In this document: piece after piece, positions 38,085 through 47,629 of the stretch | How positions within the stretch are numbered: position 1 is the stretch's first letter | How the letters are laid out: each line of letters opens with the position of its first letter | Source: Mycobacterium sp. 852002-51163_SCH5372311 | Lineage (GTDB): Bacteria > Actinomycetota > Actinomycetes > Mycobacteriales > Mycobacteriaceae | Assembly (NCBI RefSeq): GCF_001667115.1 | Contig: NZ_LZIJ01000197.1 | Span: 1 to 64,000 of the forward strand | Length of the DNA stretch: 64,000 nt | Direction: 5' to 3' | Notes under the pieces: generated by a model | The model's database searches: none | What the model was told of the DNA's origin: nothing | Seen by the model: the letters and a program-made list of their open reading frames with translations, nothing else | Program-made: the position numbers and the translations under genes

Positions 38085-39488
38085 GTGCCGGTCGCCGCGC
38101 GTCGCCCGGTAGGAGGCGACGAATCCGACCGCGGCCAGCAGCGTGAACACCGTGAACAACCACCGGGCGGCCAACAGGTCGGCGCCGTCGGCCATGTTCA
38201 CCACCACCCCGGCCAGTCCGGCACCGAAAGCTGCGGAAATCAGCTGCACGGTGTTGATCGCGGCCGCGGCCGCGCCGCTTTCGGCGGGGTCGTCGACACA
38301 TTCCATGGCCCTTACCGCCAGGTGCGGCCAGGCCATTCCGATGCCTATTCCGGCCACCAGCAATGCCACCGTCCAAAGCACGATGACTCCGATCGATGCG
38401 TCGGCGCGCTGAGTGACGGCACCCACCGCAAGACCGGACGCCATCACGAGAGGGGCGGTCAAGACCACGTACCCGATCAGTCGAGAATTGTTCAGCGATG
38501 CGCTGACGATCTCGCTGACCGTCCAGCCGACCGCCAGCGCCGCACCCAGGAAGCCGGCCAGAACCGGGTTCAGGTGACCGAGCCGCTGACCGAACAAGGG
38601 CACGTAGGTGTCCACCATCACCGCCATCATCTGCACGGCCATCGTCAGGTAGACCCATTTCAACGGGCCGGAGCCAAACACGCTCAGCGGCAACACCGCT
38701 GCATGGCTGCGCCAGTCGACAACCACGAACACCCCAACCAGCAGCACACCGGCGGCCAGCAAGCCAGTGGTCGCCAGGACGTGACGCGGGAGTTGTGCGA
38801 CGCTGACCGCCAGCGCCGCGGCGCCCATCAGCAGCAATGACCAGACCGGCACCTTGAGGGCCGGCGTCGCGGGTGCGTCGCCACCCGGGCCGTTTCGGCT
38901 CGCGGCCAGTACCGTCGGCACCAGGATCGACATCAGCGCCGTCAGGATCGTCATCGAGCCGAATGCCCAGCGCCACAACCCGAACTGGGCGAACACGCCA
39001 CCGATCGCCGGCCCGACGACGGTTGCGACCCCCCACATCGCCGACACCAGCGCCGACCCCCGGGTCCACAACGATCGGGGCAGGGCGGAGTTGATCAGGG
39101 CATACCCGAGACCGGCCAGCAGACCGCCGGCCACTCCCTGCAGGGTTCGTCCGGCTATCAGGACCTCCATGCTCGGCGCTGCCGCGCACACCAGGCTGGC
39201 GACGCCGAAAACGGCCAACCCCAGCAGAAACGAGTTGCGCGCGCCGAATCTCAGCAGTACCGAATTGACTGTGGTCGCCGCGACCACCGAGCCGACCAGA
39301 TAGAGGGTGACCACCCAGGCGTACAGCCGGCTGCCGCCTATCTCGGCGATAGCGCTGGGCAGCAGGCTGACCGTCAGGAACTCGTTGGTGGCGTAGAGAC
39401 CGACGCCGCCGGCCAGCACGACGGACGTCCCGAGGTAGCGGCCCAGCAGCTCACGCCAACTGCCGGTCTCGGTTGTCGTATCGGTCAC
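38073..39488 (-). CDS. MFS drug-efflux-type transporter (Rv1634-like)
   Basis: 471 residues, the length I recall for Rv1634. About 14 hydrophobic helices, proton antiporter type. The second-loop motif is degenerate (LLRFGARNSFLLG), and helix 5 shows AMWGVATVVGPAIGGVFAQ, the antiporter motif C. GTG 39488 overlaps the uvrB stop by 4 nt (GTGA), so it is coupled to uvrB. Substrate unknown. Confidence 0.92.
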   Translation of the reverse strand: MTDTTTETGSWRELLGRYLGTSVVLAGGVGLYATNEFLTVSLLPSAIAEIGGSRLYAWVVTLYLVGSVVAATTVNSVLLRFGARNSFLLGLAVFGVASLVCAAAPSMEVLIAGRTLQGVAGGLLAGLGYALINSALPRSLWTRGSALVSAMWGVATVVGPAIGGVFAQFGLWRWAFGSMTILTALMSILVPTVLAASRNGPGGDAPATPALKVPVWSLLLMGAAALAVSVAQLPRHVLATTGLLAAGVLLVGVFVVVDWRSHAAVLPLSVFGSGPLKWVYLTMAVQMMAVMVDTYVPLFGQRLGHLNPVLAGFLGAALAVGWTVSEIVSASLNNSRLIGYVVLTAPLVMASGLAVGAVTQRADASIGVIVLWTVALLVAGIGIGMAWPHLAVRAMECVDDPAESGAAAAAINTVQLISAAFGAGLAGVVVNMADGADLLAARWLFTVFTLLAAVGFVASYRATRGDRHSPR

Positions 39489-41656
39489 TTGAGCCCGGCG
39501 GCGTCCATCCCGCGCAGTTCTTTCTTCAGGTCCGCGATCTCGTCGCGGAACCGCGCGGCCAACTCGAACTGAAGGTCACGGGCCGCGGCCATCATCTGGG
39601 CGGTGAGGTCTTTGATCAGGTCGGCCAGCTCGGCTCGCGGCATGGCAGAGGTGTCCCGGCCCTCGAACACCCCCGCGCTGACCGCGCGGCCGGGCTCGCC
39701 CTGCGCCCGCCGGCCACGCGACGCGTTGCGGCCCGACCCACCTATCTCGACCGTTTCCGTGTCGTCCGCCTCGCGATAGACCTGGTCGAGGATGTCGGCG
39801 ATCTTCTTGCGCAGTGGCTGCGGGTCGATGCCGTTGGCCTCGTTGTACGCGATCTGCTTGGCGCGCCGGCGCTCGGTCTCGTCGATGGCTTCCTTCATCG
39901 AATCGGTGACCGTGTCGGCGTACATGTGCACTTCGCCCGAGACGTTGCGGGCCGCGCGGCCGATGGTCTGGATCAGGCTGCGGGTGGAGCGCAGGAAGCC
40001 CTCCTTGTCGGCATCGAGGATCGCGACCAGCGAAACCTCGGGCAGGTCCAGGCCTTCCCGGAGCAGGTTGATGCCGACCAGCACGTCGTACTCGCCGAGC
40101 CGCAGCTGCCTGAGCAACTCGACCCGGCGCAGCGTGTCCACCTCGGAGTGCAGGTAGCGCACCCGAATACCCATCTCGAGCAGATAGTCGGTGAGGTCTT
40201 CGGCCATCTTCTTGGTCAGCGTGGTCACCAGCACCCGCTGATCGGCGTCGGCGCGTTTCCGGATTTCGCCGATGAGGTCGTCGATCTGCCCTTTCGTCGG
40301 CTTGACCACGACTTTCGGATCGACCAGACCGGTGGGCCGGATCACCTGCTCGACGAACTCACCGCCGGTCTGGCTCAGCTCATACGGCCCCGGCGTCGCC
40401 GACAGGTACACCGTCTGACCGATCCGCTGGGCGAATTCCTCCCAAGTCAGCGGGCGGTTGTCGCAGGCCGACGGCAGACGGAACCCGTACTCGACGAGGT
40501 TGCGTTTCCGGGACATGTCGCCCTCGTACATGCCGCCGATCTGCGGCACGGTGACGTGCGACTCGTCGATCACCAGCAGGAAATCCTCCGGGAAGTAGTC
40601 CAGCAAGGTCGCCGGCGGTGAGCCCGGCCCGCGGCCGTCGATGTGGCGCGAGTAGTTCTCGATGCCCGAGCAGAACCCGACCTGGCGCATCATCTCGATG
40701 TCGTAGTTGGTGCGCATCCGCAGCCGCTGGGCCTCCAGCAGCTTGCCCTGACCCTCGAGTTCAGCGAGCCGTTCGGCGAGTTCCGCCTCGATGGTCGAGA
40801 TCGCGTGCGCCATCCGCTCCGGGCCGGCGACGTAGTGCGTGGCAGGGAATATCCGCAACGAATCGACCTGGCGAATCACCTCACCGGTCAGCGGGTGCAG
40901 GTAATACAGCGCCTCGATCTCGTCGCCGAAGAACTCGATGCGGACCGCCAGCTCTTCGTAGGACGGGATGATCTCCACGGTGTCCCCGCGCACCCGGAAC
41001 GAGCCACGGGTGAAGGACAGGTCATTGCGGGTGTACTGCACGTCGACCAGCAGTCGCAGCAGGCCGTCGCGTGGGACCTCGGCGCCGACCTTCAGCTCTA
41101 CCGAACGGTCCAGATAGGACTGTGGGGTGCCCAGTCCGTAGATGCAGGACACCGAGGCCACCACGACCACGTCGCGCCGAGACAGCAGAGCCGAGGTCGC
41201 CGAGTGCCGCAGCCGCTCGACGTCGTCGTTGATAGAGCTGTCTTTTTCGATGTAGGTGTCCGTCTGCGCGATGTACGCCTCCGGCTGGTAGTAGTCGTAG
41301 TACGACACGAAGTACTCGACCGCGTTGTGCGGCAACATTTCTCGCAGTTCGTTTGCCAGCTGAGCGGCCAGCGTCTTGTTGGGCGCCATCACCAGCGTGG
41401 GCCGCTGCAGGCGTTCGATGAGCCACGCCGTGGTCGCCGACTTGCCGGTGCCGGTGGCGCCGAGCAGCACCACGTCGCGCTCCCCCGCTCTGATCCGCCG
41501 CTCCAGCTCCTCGATGGCCGTCGGCTGGTCGCCGGCCGGCGCGTGCTGACTGACCACCTCGAAGCGTGCGCCGGTGCGCACCAGCCCCTCCACGTCCTCG
41601 GCGGCTGGGCGGTATTCCGAATGTGCGACTACTGGATGCTCGGTGGCGAAAGCCAT
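39485..41656 (-). CDS. uvrB: Excinuclease ABC subunit B
   Basis: DNA-loading helicase-like subunit of nucleotide excision repair. 723 residues: Walker A GATGTGKSATT, beta-hairpin region VSYYDYYQPEAYI, helicase motifs DESHV, TLTKKMAEDLT and QTIGRAARN, and a C-terminal UVR motif (AARDLQFELAARFRDEI) for UvrC contact. TACTCT (41663-41668) lies 6 nt before the ATG, so the mRNA is probably leaderless and the longer N-terminus (MAFATEHPVVAHSEYRP) is real. No LexA box seen. Confidence 0.97.
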   Translation of the reverse strand: MAFATEHPVVAHSEYRPAAEDVEGLVRTGARFEVVSQHAPAGDQPTAIEELERRIRAGERDVVLLGATGTGKSATTAWLIERLQRPTLVMAPNKTLAAQLANELREMLPHNAVEYFVSYYDYYQPEAYIAQTDTYIEKDSSINDDVERLRHSATSALLSRRDVVVVASVSCIYGLGTPQSYLDRSVELKVGAEVPRDGLLRLLVDVQYTRNDLSFTRGSFRVRGDTVEIIPSYEELAVRIEFFGDEIEALYYLHPLTGEVIRQVDSLRIFPATHYVAGPERMAHAISTIEAELAERLAELEGQGKLLEAQRLRMRTNYDIEMMRQVGFCSGIENYSRHIDGRGPGSPPATLLDYFPEDFLLVIDESHVTVPQIGGMYEGDMSRKRNLVEYGFRLPSACDNRPLTWEEFAQRIGQTVYLSATPGPYELSQTGGEFVEQVIRPTGLVDPKVVVKPTKGQIDDLIGEIRKRADADQRVLVTTLTKKMAEDLTDYLLEMGIRVRYLHSEVDTLRRVELLRQLRLGEYDVLVGINLLREGLDLPEVSLVAILDADKEGFLRSTRSLIQTIGRAARNVSGEVHMYADTVTDSMKEAIDETERRRAKQIAYNEANGIDPQPLRKKIADILDQVYREADDTETVEIGGSGRNASRGRRAQGEPGRAVSAGVFEGRDTSAMPRAELADLIKDLTAQMMAAARDLQFELAARFRDEIADLKKELRGMDAAGLK

Positions 41657-41694
41657 GTCACCAGAGTAGAGGCGAGCACTGACAAGCTACCGAC

Positions 41695-41756
41695 CGCGAG
41701 CGTGCGCAGAATGCCGGCTCTATCGGCGTGTCGCCGTCCAACCACGCACGCTCGCG
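41695..41756. repeat. GCGAGCGTGCG palindromic element, copy between kinase and uvrB
   Basis: Perfect 12-bp inverted repeat CGCGAGCGTGCG / CGCACGCTCGCG at 41695-41706 and 41745-41756. The inside contains CGGCGTGTCGCCG. Much of the sequence, including GTGCGCA, AATG and GTGTCGCCGT, recurs at 57378-57439. It lies just after the kinase stop and may end its transcript. Confidence 0.8.
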
Positions 41757-41766
41757 ACCGGAGAAA

Positions 41767-43788
41767 CTAGCTGTGGCGGGTCCACAACCGGGTCACCGGA
41801 TCGCATTGCAGCAGGTAGCCGTCGTTGGAGGTGGACATGGCGAACACCGGCACATCCGGCAGATCGCACGACGTTCCGGCGGCGTGCACCCCGGTGGTGA
41901 TCGGGGCTTTGTCCCAGGTGTTGCCTTCGCACACGACCTGCTGATTGCTGGTCTGGTCGTAGCCGAGCTTGTCGACGTCGCTGCACAGGCCGCCGAGAAC
42001 GGGCGGCGCCGGCTTGGCGGATGGCGTGGCCGGCGCGCTGAGCACCGCCGCGGGATCGCCCAGGACCACGTTCGGCGGGACGTCTCCGGTCCTGGTGGCC
42101 ACCACCGGAATCCGCACCACCGCACCCTGCGCCCCGCACTCATTGGACAACACGGTTTCGGTTTCGGTGCCGCGTAGCGTGCCGTCGGGCTGCGGCGCCA
42201 GCGACCACGCGAGCGTCTCCTGCTGAGTCGCCCTGACCGGTCCGTTGGGCTGACGGCAGCCCACCCGCTCCTGCTGCGGCGCGCCCTGCCAATAGCCCGC
42301 GACGAAGCGCAGGACATCGGTCGTGCCAGCCACCTGGTGGGTGGCATCGTCCAGCTGCGACCCCGTCGCGGCGCAGCCGTTGGTGGTACACGCCGAACGG
42401 AAGGCCCACCAGTCGGTGGCGGCCACGTCGTGACGAATCGGCACTCCGTTGGTGGTCTTCTTCGACTTGTCGTAGTCCAATCGGTAGGTGCCGTTGAGGA
42501 CCCGCCCGGAACTCGCGGGAGTGCTGCCTGGAGCGGGAACCGAGGGTCTCGACGCGAGGGCGGGGCTGGGCTGCGGGCTTTCCTGCTGGAAGCTGTACAA
42601 GATCGACCAGGTCGCCGCCACCGCGATCAACACTACACAGACCATTGCCACCGACCACCGGGTTCGGGACGAAAACCGGTGGGTGACCGACGCGAGGGAA
42701 CCGCGCGAAGTTCGCCGTCCGGACGTGGCACCGCCAGCCTTGGCGATGTGCCCCCTTAGCACGGCGGAAAACGCGCGGCAGTGCTCGAATCTGTCTCCGG
42801 GCTTCTTGGCCAGCGCCTGGAAGAACACGTCGTCGAGATAGGCCAGATCCGGACGATAGTCGCTGAGTCGGGGCGGATCGACGTGCAGGTGCTGACTGAT
42901 CACCGCGACCGGATTGGCGTGCTGAAATGGCGGAGCGCCGACGAGCAGGTGGAAAGCCGTTGCCGCCAAAGCATATTGGTCGGCGCGTCCGTCGATGTTG
43001 GAGCCGGTGAGCTGCTCGGGCGCGGCATAGGCGACGGTTCCGACCGCGACGTTTGTTTCGGTGATCCCGCTGATATTGCCGAGGTGACGAGCTACTCCGA
43101 AGTCTGCCAACAGGATTCGGCGTTCCTCGGTGTCGGGATGGGCAAGCAGGATGTTGGCGGGCTTGACGTCGCGATGCAGCAGGCCGCGGGTGTGCGCATA
43201 GTCGAGGGCACCCGCGACAGCCTGGACGATCTCGCAGACGACGTCGACGGGCATGCCGTCTTGGTAACGCTCTTTCAGCAGCCGCGCGGCGTCGGTGCCC
43301 TCGACGTAGTCCATGGAAATCCAGAGCTGACCGTCGAATTCGCCGCGATCGTGGACTCCGACGATATGTGGGTGCCACAGTGTCGCGGCGAGATCGGCTT
43401 CCCGGTTGAACCTTTCGCGAAACTCGCTGTCCGCGGTGACGGCCTCGGCGAGGACCTTGATCACATCGCGGCGTGGCAACCTGGGATGCAACGCCAGATA
43501 CACCTCGGCCATCGCGCCGGCCCCCAGCGGCCGCAGGATGGTGTACCCGGCGAATGGCGCGCCGCTGGCTATGCGCGAACCGCTGATCTCGTCGCGCCCG
43601 TCTGCGGCATCGAAACTTTGCGCGTTCGGGGTCGAGTTGACCGGTGGAATCCGGCGGAACAGGTGCGCGACGGTTGCCGACGGCAGCGACTGGAAGCCCG
43701 CACGTAGGGCAGCACCTGCCAGGCCCGGATGGGAGAGCAGGCGTCGCCCGACCCGCAGCCGCCGCGTACCGCTCATGGCCTCTTCCAT
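41767..43788 (-). CDS. Membrane Ser/Thr protein kinase, PknF-like, with long N-terminal extension
   Basis: 673 residues from ATG 43788, chosen for GGGGAGG 7 nt upstream. An unusual 78-residue basic extension precedes the kinase domain. The domain is intact: P-loop GAGAMAEVY, Lys111, HRDVKPAN with Asp207, DFG Asp229 and activation-loop Thr243, Thr245 and Thr251. One membrane helix (378-400) leads to an extracellular domain with six or more cysteines and DWWAFRSAC. HPRLPR, FNREAD and WHPHIVGVHDRGEFDGQLWI are close to PknF. The divergent neighbour is an Rv1747-like exporter, the known PknF substrate in M. tuberculosis, so this is probably its kinase. Confidence 0.9.
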   Translation of the reverse strand: MEEAMSGTRRLRVGRRLLSHPGLAGAALRAGFQSLPSATVAHLFRRIPPVNSTPNAQSFDAADGRDEISGSRIASGAPFAGYTILRPLGAGAMAEVYLALHPRLPRRDVIKVLAEAVTADSEFRERFNREADLAATLWHPHIVGVHDRGEFDGQLWISMDYVEGTDAARLLKERYQDGMPVDVVCEIVQAVAGALDYAHTRGLLHRDVKPANILLAHPDTEERRILLADFGVARHLGNISGITETNVAVGTVAYAAPEQLTGSNIDGRADQYALAATAFHLLVGAPPFQHANPVAVISQHLHVDPPRLSDYRPDLAYLDDVFFQALAKKPGDRFEHCRAFSAVLRGHIAKAGGATSGRRTSRGSLASVTHRFSSRTRWSVAMVCVVLIAVAATWSILYSFQQESPQPSPALASRPSVPAPGSTPASSGRVLNGTYRLDYDKSKKTTNGVPIRHDVAATDWWAFRSACTTNGCAATGSQLDDATHQVAGTTDVLRFVAGYWQGAPQQERVGCRQPNGPVRATQQETLAWSLAPQPDGTLRGTETETVLSNECGAQGAVVRIPVVATRTGDVPPNVVLGDPAAVLSAPATPSAKPAPPVLGGLCSDVDKLGYDQTSNQQVVCEGNTWDKAPITTGVHAAGTSCDLPDVPVFAMSTSNDGYLLQCDPVTRLWTRHS

Positions 43789-43927
43789 CGACCGTCCTCC
43801 CCTTCTCGGCACGCCAATACTGCCGAACGCGGGTGGGCGTCCGACCAACGCAGGCTATGAATCGGCTGTGAGTGCCGAATGGCGAAACAAAGCTAGTTCA
43901 CAGGCCAGTCCAAGCCAGGCCTCACAC

Positions 43928-46600
43928 GTGTCCAAAAATACTGAAAGGGTGAATCGACCCGCCCCGCCGTTATTGACCGTCCGGCACAACGGATCTCGAC
44001 AGTCGTTTGCGGCAGGCCAGGAAGTGGTCATTGGCCGCGACCTGCAGGCCGACTTGCGGATCGCCGACCCGCGCATCTCCCGCGAGCACTTGATCGTGCG
44101 CTTTGATCAGGGCCGATGGCTGGCGATCGACAACGGCTCGCTGAACGGGACGTATGTCAACGGCTACCGGATGCCCGTGTTCGACATCCACGACGGGCAG
44201 AGCGTCAACGTCGGTAACCCGGAGGGACCGCGACTGACCTTCGAGATCGGGCCGCAGCAGGGAACGACCGGCCGGCCGGCGCAGGCCAGGTCGATGGTCA
44301 ATTCCGGGCCGCCAACGCTCGCGTGGTCGCTGACGCCGGGACCTTCTCCGACCCCGGCGGGAGGTCACACCGGGACCCCACCCCGGGGCCGACCCACGTC
44401 GGCCCCCAAGCCGCCGCAGCGACGCCATCCGGCGTCCGGGTTTCGCGAGGCGGCCGTCCCACGGCCCGAGCCACGCCGGATCCCTCAGACGCCGCCGCAA
44501 GAGCGCACGGTGGTCAACGCCGGGCGGACAGCTTCCCCGACGTCGACGCCACCCGTCGAGTTCACCGCGATCGACGTCAGGACCGGCGATTCGTCGAACC
44601 TGGCAACGCGGATGGTGAAGTTCCTCTCGCAACGACCGGCCGGAGGTTCGGGGCACCCGAAAGCGGCCGGCACCGTCACGATTGGTCGTGCCGACGGCAG
44701 CGACATCGTCGTCTCGGACGTCTTGGCCTCGCGGGAGCACGCGACGCTGGCTCTGACGCCAGTCGGTACCGAAATCCGCGACTGCAGCGTCAATGGAACG
44801 TTCGTCAACGGCACCCGGGTCGGGTCGGCGATCTTGTCCGAGGGCGACGTGGTAACCATCGGCAACGTCGACCTGATCTTCACCAACAGCACCCTGGTTC
44901 CGCGCACCCAGGCCGAGACGCGCACCGGCGGCCTGGAGGTGCGCGGGGTCAGATACAGCGTCGACCAAAGCAAACAAGGCAAACAACTGCTCGATGACAT
45001 CTCGCTGACCGCCAGACCCGGAACGCTGACCGCAATCATCGGCGGATCCGGCGCGGGCAAGACCACACTCGCCCGGCTTATCGCCGGATACTCCCGTCCC
45101 ACTGCCGGCTCGGTGACCTTCGAAGGCCACGACATCCACGGCGAATATGCCTCGCTGCGCAGCCGGATCGGCATGGTCCCGCAGGACGACGTGGTGCACC
45201 GGCAGCTGACGATCAACCAGGCGCTGGGTTACGCGGCGGAGCTACGCCTCCCGCCCGACACCGGCAAAGCCGACCGCGCCGGGGTCGTCGCCCAGGTGCT
45301 CGAAGAACTCGACCTGACCAAACACGCGGACACCCGGGTGGACAAGCTGTCCGGCGGGCAGCGCAAACGCGCCTCGGTGGCACTCGAACTGCTCACCGGA
45401 CCGTCGCTGCTGATCCTGGACGAGCCGACGTCGGGCCTGGACCCCGCGCTGGACCACCAGGTCATGATGATGCTGCGCCAGCTGGCCGACGCCGGCAGGG
45501 TGGTGATCGTGGTGACACACATGTTGTCCTACCTCGACATCTGTGACCAGCTGTTGCTGGTGGCACCCGGCGGCAAGACCGCATACTGCGGCCCTCCCGA
45601 CCGCATCGGCGAGGCGATGGGTACCACCAACTGGGCCAAGATCTTCACCGATGTGGGCGCCGACCCCGAGGAAGCCAACCGCCGCTTCTTGGCCCGCAGC
45701 CAGGCCAAGAACCAGGCGCCGAAGAGGCCGGAAACCGAGCCCGCCGAGCTGGGCAAGCCGGCACATACCAGTCTGCGGCGCCAAATTTCGACGATCGCGC
45801 GTCGGCAGGTGCGCCTGGTTGTCGCCGACCGCGCCTATTTCGTGTTCGTGGCGCTGTTGCCGTTCATTCTCGGTGCGTTGTCGCTGACCGTGCCGGGTTC
45901 CGGCGGATTCCACATCGCCTCCGAGCACGCCAGCCCCCCCGACGAATCAGCGCAAATACTCAACCTGCTGGTCAACGCGGCTGCCTTCATGGGTACCGCG
46001 CTGACCATCCGCGACCTGGTCGGCGAACGCGCCATTTTTCAGCGTGAACAGGCGGTCGGTCTGTCGACCGGTGCCTACCTGCTGGCCAAAACCGGCGTTT
46101 TCTGTGTCTTCGCGATCGTGCAGGCGGCGATTGCCACCGCGATCGTGGTCCTCGGCAAGGGTGCGCCGACCCGGGGCGCCGCCGTCATGGGCCACAGCGC
46201 TCTCGCGGCCAGCCTCGAGCTGTTTGCGGCGGTCGCTGCGACGTGCGTCGCCTCGGCCATGCTGGGTCTGTTGGTCTCGTCGCTGGTCCGCTCGACTGAA
46301 CAGATCATGCCGTTGTTCGTGGTGTCGATCATGGTGCAGTTGGTGCTGTGCGGCGGAATGGTCCCGGTGACCAATCGGATTGGGCTCGAACAGGTTTCGT
46401 CGGTGGTGCCGGCGCGTTGGGGATATGCCGCCGGCGCGTCGACGGTCGACCTGCGGACGCTGGTCCCGGGTTCGTTGCTGCCCCAGGACCGGTTCTGGCA
46501 GCACACGTCAAAGATCTGGCTGATCGACATGGGCATGCTGGCCGGGCTCTCGCTCTTCTACGCCTGCTTTGTGCGGTGGAAGATCCGGCTCAAGCGGTAG
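43928..46600 (+). CDS. FHA-FHA-ABC exporter, Rv1747-like
   Basis: 890 residues. FHA1 (about 28-100) has GRDLQADLRI, ISREHL and NGSLNGTYVN; a Pro-rich linker follows; FHA2 (about 245-320) has GRADGSDIVV, SREHAT and NGTFVNG. The ABC ATPase (about 335-565) has Walker A GGSGAGKTT, signature LSGGQRKR and Walker B LLILDEPTSGLD. The permease (about 637-885) has six helices, giving ABC-2/ABCG layout. In M. tuberculosis PknF phosphorylates Rv1747 and FHA domains read the phospho-threonines; it is linked to lipooligosaccharide/PIM export. Start uncertain: GTG 43928 or GTG 43949. It is divergent from the kinase, whereas the M. tuberculosis pair is tandem. Confidence 0.92.
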   Translation: MSKNTERVNRPAPPLLTVRHNGSRQSFAAGQEVVIGRDLQADLRIADPRISREHLIVRFDQGRWLAIDNGSLNGTYVNGYRMPVFDIHDGQSVNVGNPEGPRLTFEIGPQQGTTGRPAQARSMVNSGPPTLAWSLTPGPSPTPAGGHTGTPPRGRPTSAPKPPQRRHPASGFREAAVPRPEPRRIPQTPPQERTVVNAGRTASPTSTPPVEFTAIDVRTGDSSNLATRMVKFLSQRPAGGSGHPKAAGTVTIGRADGSDIVVSDVLASREHATLALTPVGTEIRDCSVNGTFVNGTRVGSAILSEGDVVTIGNVDLIFTNSTLVPRTQAETRTGGLEVRGVRYSVDQSKQGKQLLDDISLTARPGTLTAIIGGSGAGKTTLARLIAGYSRPTAGSVTFEGHDIHGEYASLRSRIGMVPQDDVVHRQLTINQALGYAAELRLPPDTGKADRAGVVAQVLEELDLTKHADTRVDKLSGGQRKRASVALELLTGPSLLILDEPTSGLDPALDHQVMMMLRQLADAGRVVIVVTHMLSYLDICDQLLLVAPGGKTAYCGPPDRIGEAMGTTNWAKIFTDVGADPEEANRRFLARSQAKNQAPKRPETEPAELGKPAHTSLRRQISTIARRQVRLVVADRAYFVFVALLPFILGALSLTVPGSGGFHIASEHASPPDESAQILNLLVNAAAFMGTALTIRDLVGERAIFQREQAVGLSTGAYLLAKTGVFCVFAIVQAAIATAIVVLGKGAPTRGAAVMGHSALAASLELFAAVAATCVASAMLGLLVSSLVRSTEQIMPLFVVSIMVQLVLCGGMVPVTNRIGLEQVSSVVPARWGYAAGASTVDLRTLVPGSLLPQDRFWQHTSKIWLIDMGMLAGLSLFYACFVRWKIRLKR

Positions 46601-46620
46601 GGCTAGGTAGGCTGAGACCC

Positions 46621-47121
46621 ATCCATCCGCCGAAGCACGAAACATTCGACCTGCTCGCACGCACCAACACCGATCCGAAGGGCATCGTGCGTGCGGTCGA
46701 CGAGTATGCCGTGCAACCGTGGGGTCTCTATCTGGCGCGGCCCACTCCCGGCCGGGCCCAGTTCCACTACCTCGAATCGTGGCTTTTGCCGTCATTGGGC
46801 CTGCGCGCCACCGTGTTTCACTTCAACCCCGGTCACGAGCGGGATGAGGACTACTACCTCGACATCGGCGAATACACGCCCGGCCAGCACATCTGGCGCT
46901 CCGAAGACCACTACCTCGACATCGCGGTGCGCACCGGTCAGGGGGCGAGTCTGGCCGACGTCGACGAGCTGCTGGACGCCGTCCGGCACGGGCTGCTGAC
47001 TCCGGACGTCGCCGAGCGGGCAGTCCGTCGCGCGATGAACGCAATCGACGGACTGGCCCGCAACGGCTACGACCTCGGCCAATGGTTAGCCGGCCGCAGC
47101 ATGGAACTCACCTGGCGCTGA
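46621..47121 (+). CDS. DUF402 family protein (Rv1632c-region), unusual start
   Basis: About 166 residues beginning IHPPKHETFDLLARTN. DUF402 proteins include nucleotide phosphohydrolases with acidic metal sites; here HYLDIAVRTG and DEDYYLDIGEYTPG carry conserved Asp/Glu. No ATG, GTG or TTG lies near the conserved start: the nearest upstream is GTG 46576 inside the exporter gene. TAGGCT (46608-46613) stands 7 nt before ATC 46621, exactly where a leaderless start codon belongs, so ATC is taken as the provisional start. 20 nt after the exporter stop. Confidence 0.72.
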   Translation: MHPPKHETFDLLARTNTDPKGIVRAVDEYAVQPWGLYLARPTPGRAQFHYLESWLLPSLGLRATVFHFNPGHERDEDYYLDIGEYTPGQHIWRSEDHYLDIAVRTGQGASLADVDELLDAVRHGLLTPDVAERAVRRAMNAIDGLARNGYDLGQWLAGRSMELTWR

Positions 47122-47149
47122 ACTGTTTCGGCACTAGCCGGTTCGCGCG

Positions 47150-47629
47150 TTAGACGGCGAGTAACCGCTCGAAGAATTCGCGGTAATGCATCAGTGCCAA
47201 ACGGAGGTCCTCAGTAGAGGCTTCCTGACCCTGAGCCCACTGCTCTTCAAGATGTGAGCGCGCTTGGGCGAAGCCAGTGGTGAGCTGCTCTACCAGATCG
47301 GAGACCAGGACGTCCGCCTTCTGGACGCAATCCTTCGGATCGTCGACGAACGCCGCCTGCACGCCGGCCCACCGCGCGCGCAACTCGGCGAGCTCGTCGT
47401 CGCCGAATAGCGTTTCGGCGGTTGGTACTTCGCGTTCTGCGCCCGTCGGCTCCGCGGATGTCGTCGCAGCCTCGGGGCGGGGCGTTGTTTCCTCGGAAAC
47501 CACCGCATGATCCGCCGGTGCAACCGATGCCTGGCTCTGCTCCTGCCCGGCCGCTGGCGACGAGGCGCCTGAAGGCGCGGCTTCCGAGACCTGCGACCCG
47601 GTCATCGTTTGATCTTCATGCGTAGTCAT
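47150..47629 (-). CDS. Hypothetical protein, stress-cluster partner A
   Basis: 159 residues. The first 75 are low-complexity (Ala, Pro, Thr, Glu) and probably disordered. The C-terminal part (ELRARWAGVQAAFVDDPKDCVQKADVLVSDLVEQL) is paralogous to the upstream neighbour's (FTTRWHEVQTKFVDNPATAVGVADRLVTEVM), and both end in a HYR-FFERLL / HYRALFEKLL helix. The start overlaps the neighbour's stop by 4 nt (ATGA). No signal peptide. Function unknown. Confidence 0.8.
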   Translation of the reverse strand: MTTHEDQTMTGSQVSEAAPSGASSPAAGQEQSQASVAPADHAVVSEETTPRPEAATTSAEPTGAEREVPTAETLFGDDELAELRARWAGVQAAFVDDPKDCVQKADVLVSDLVEQLTTGFAQARSHLEEQWAQGQEASTEDLRLALMHYREFFERLLAV

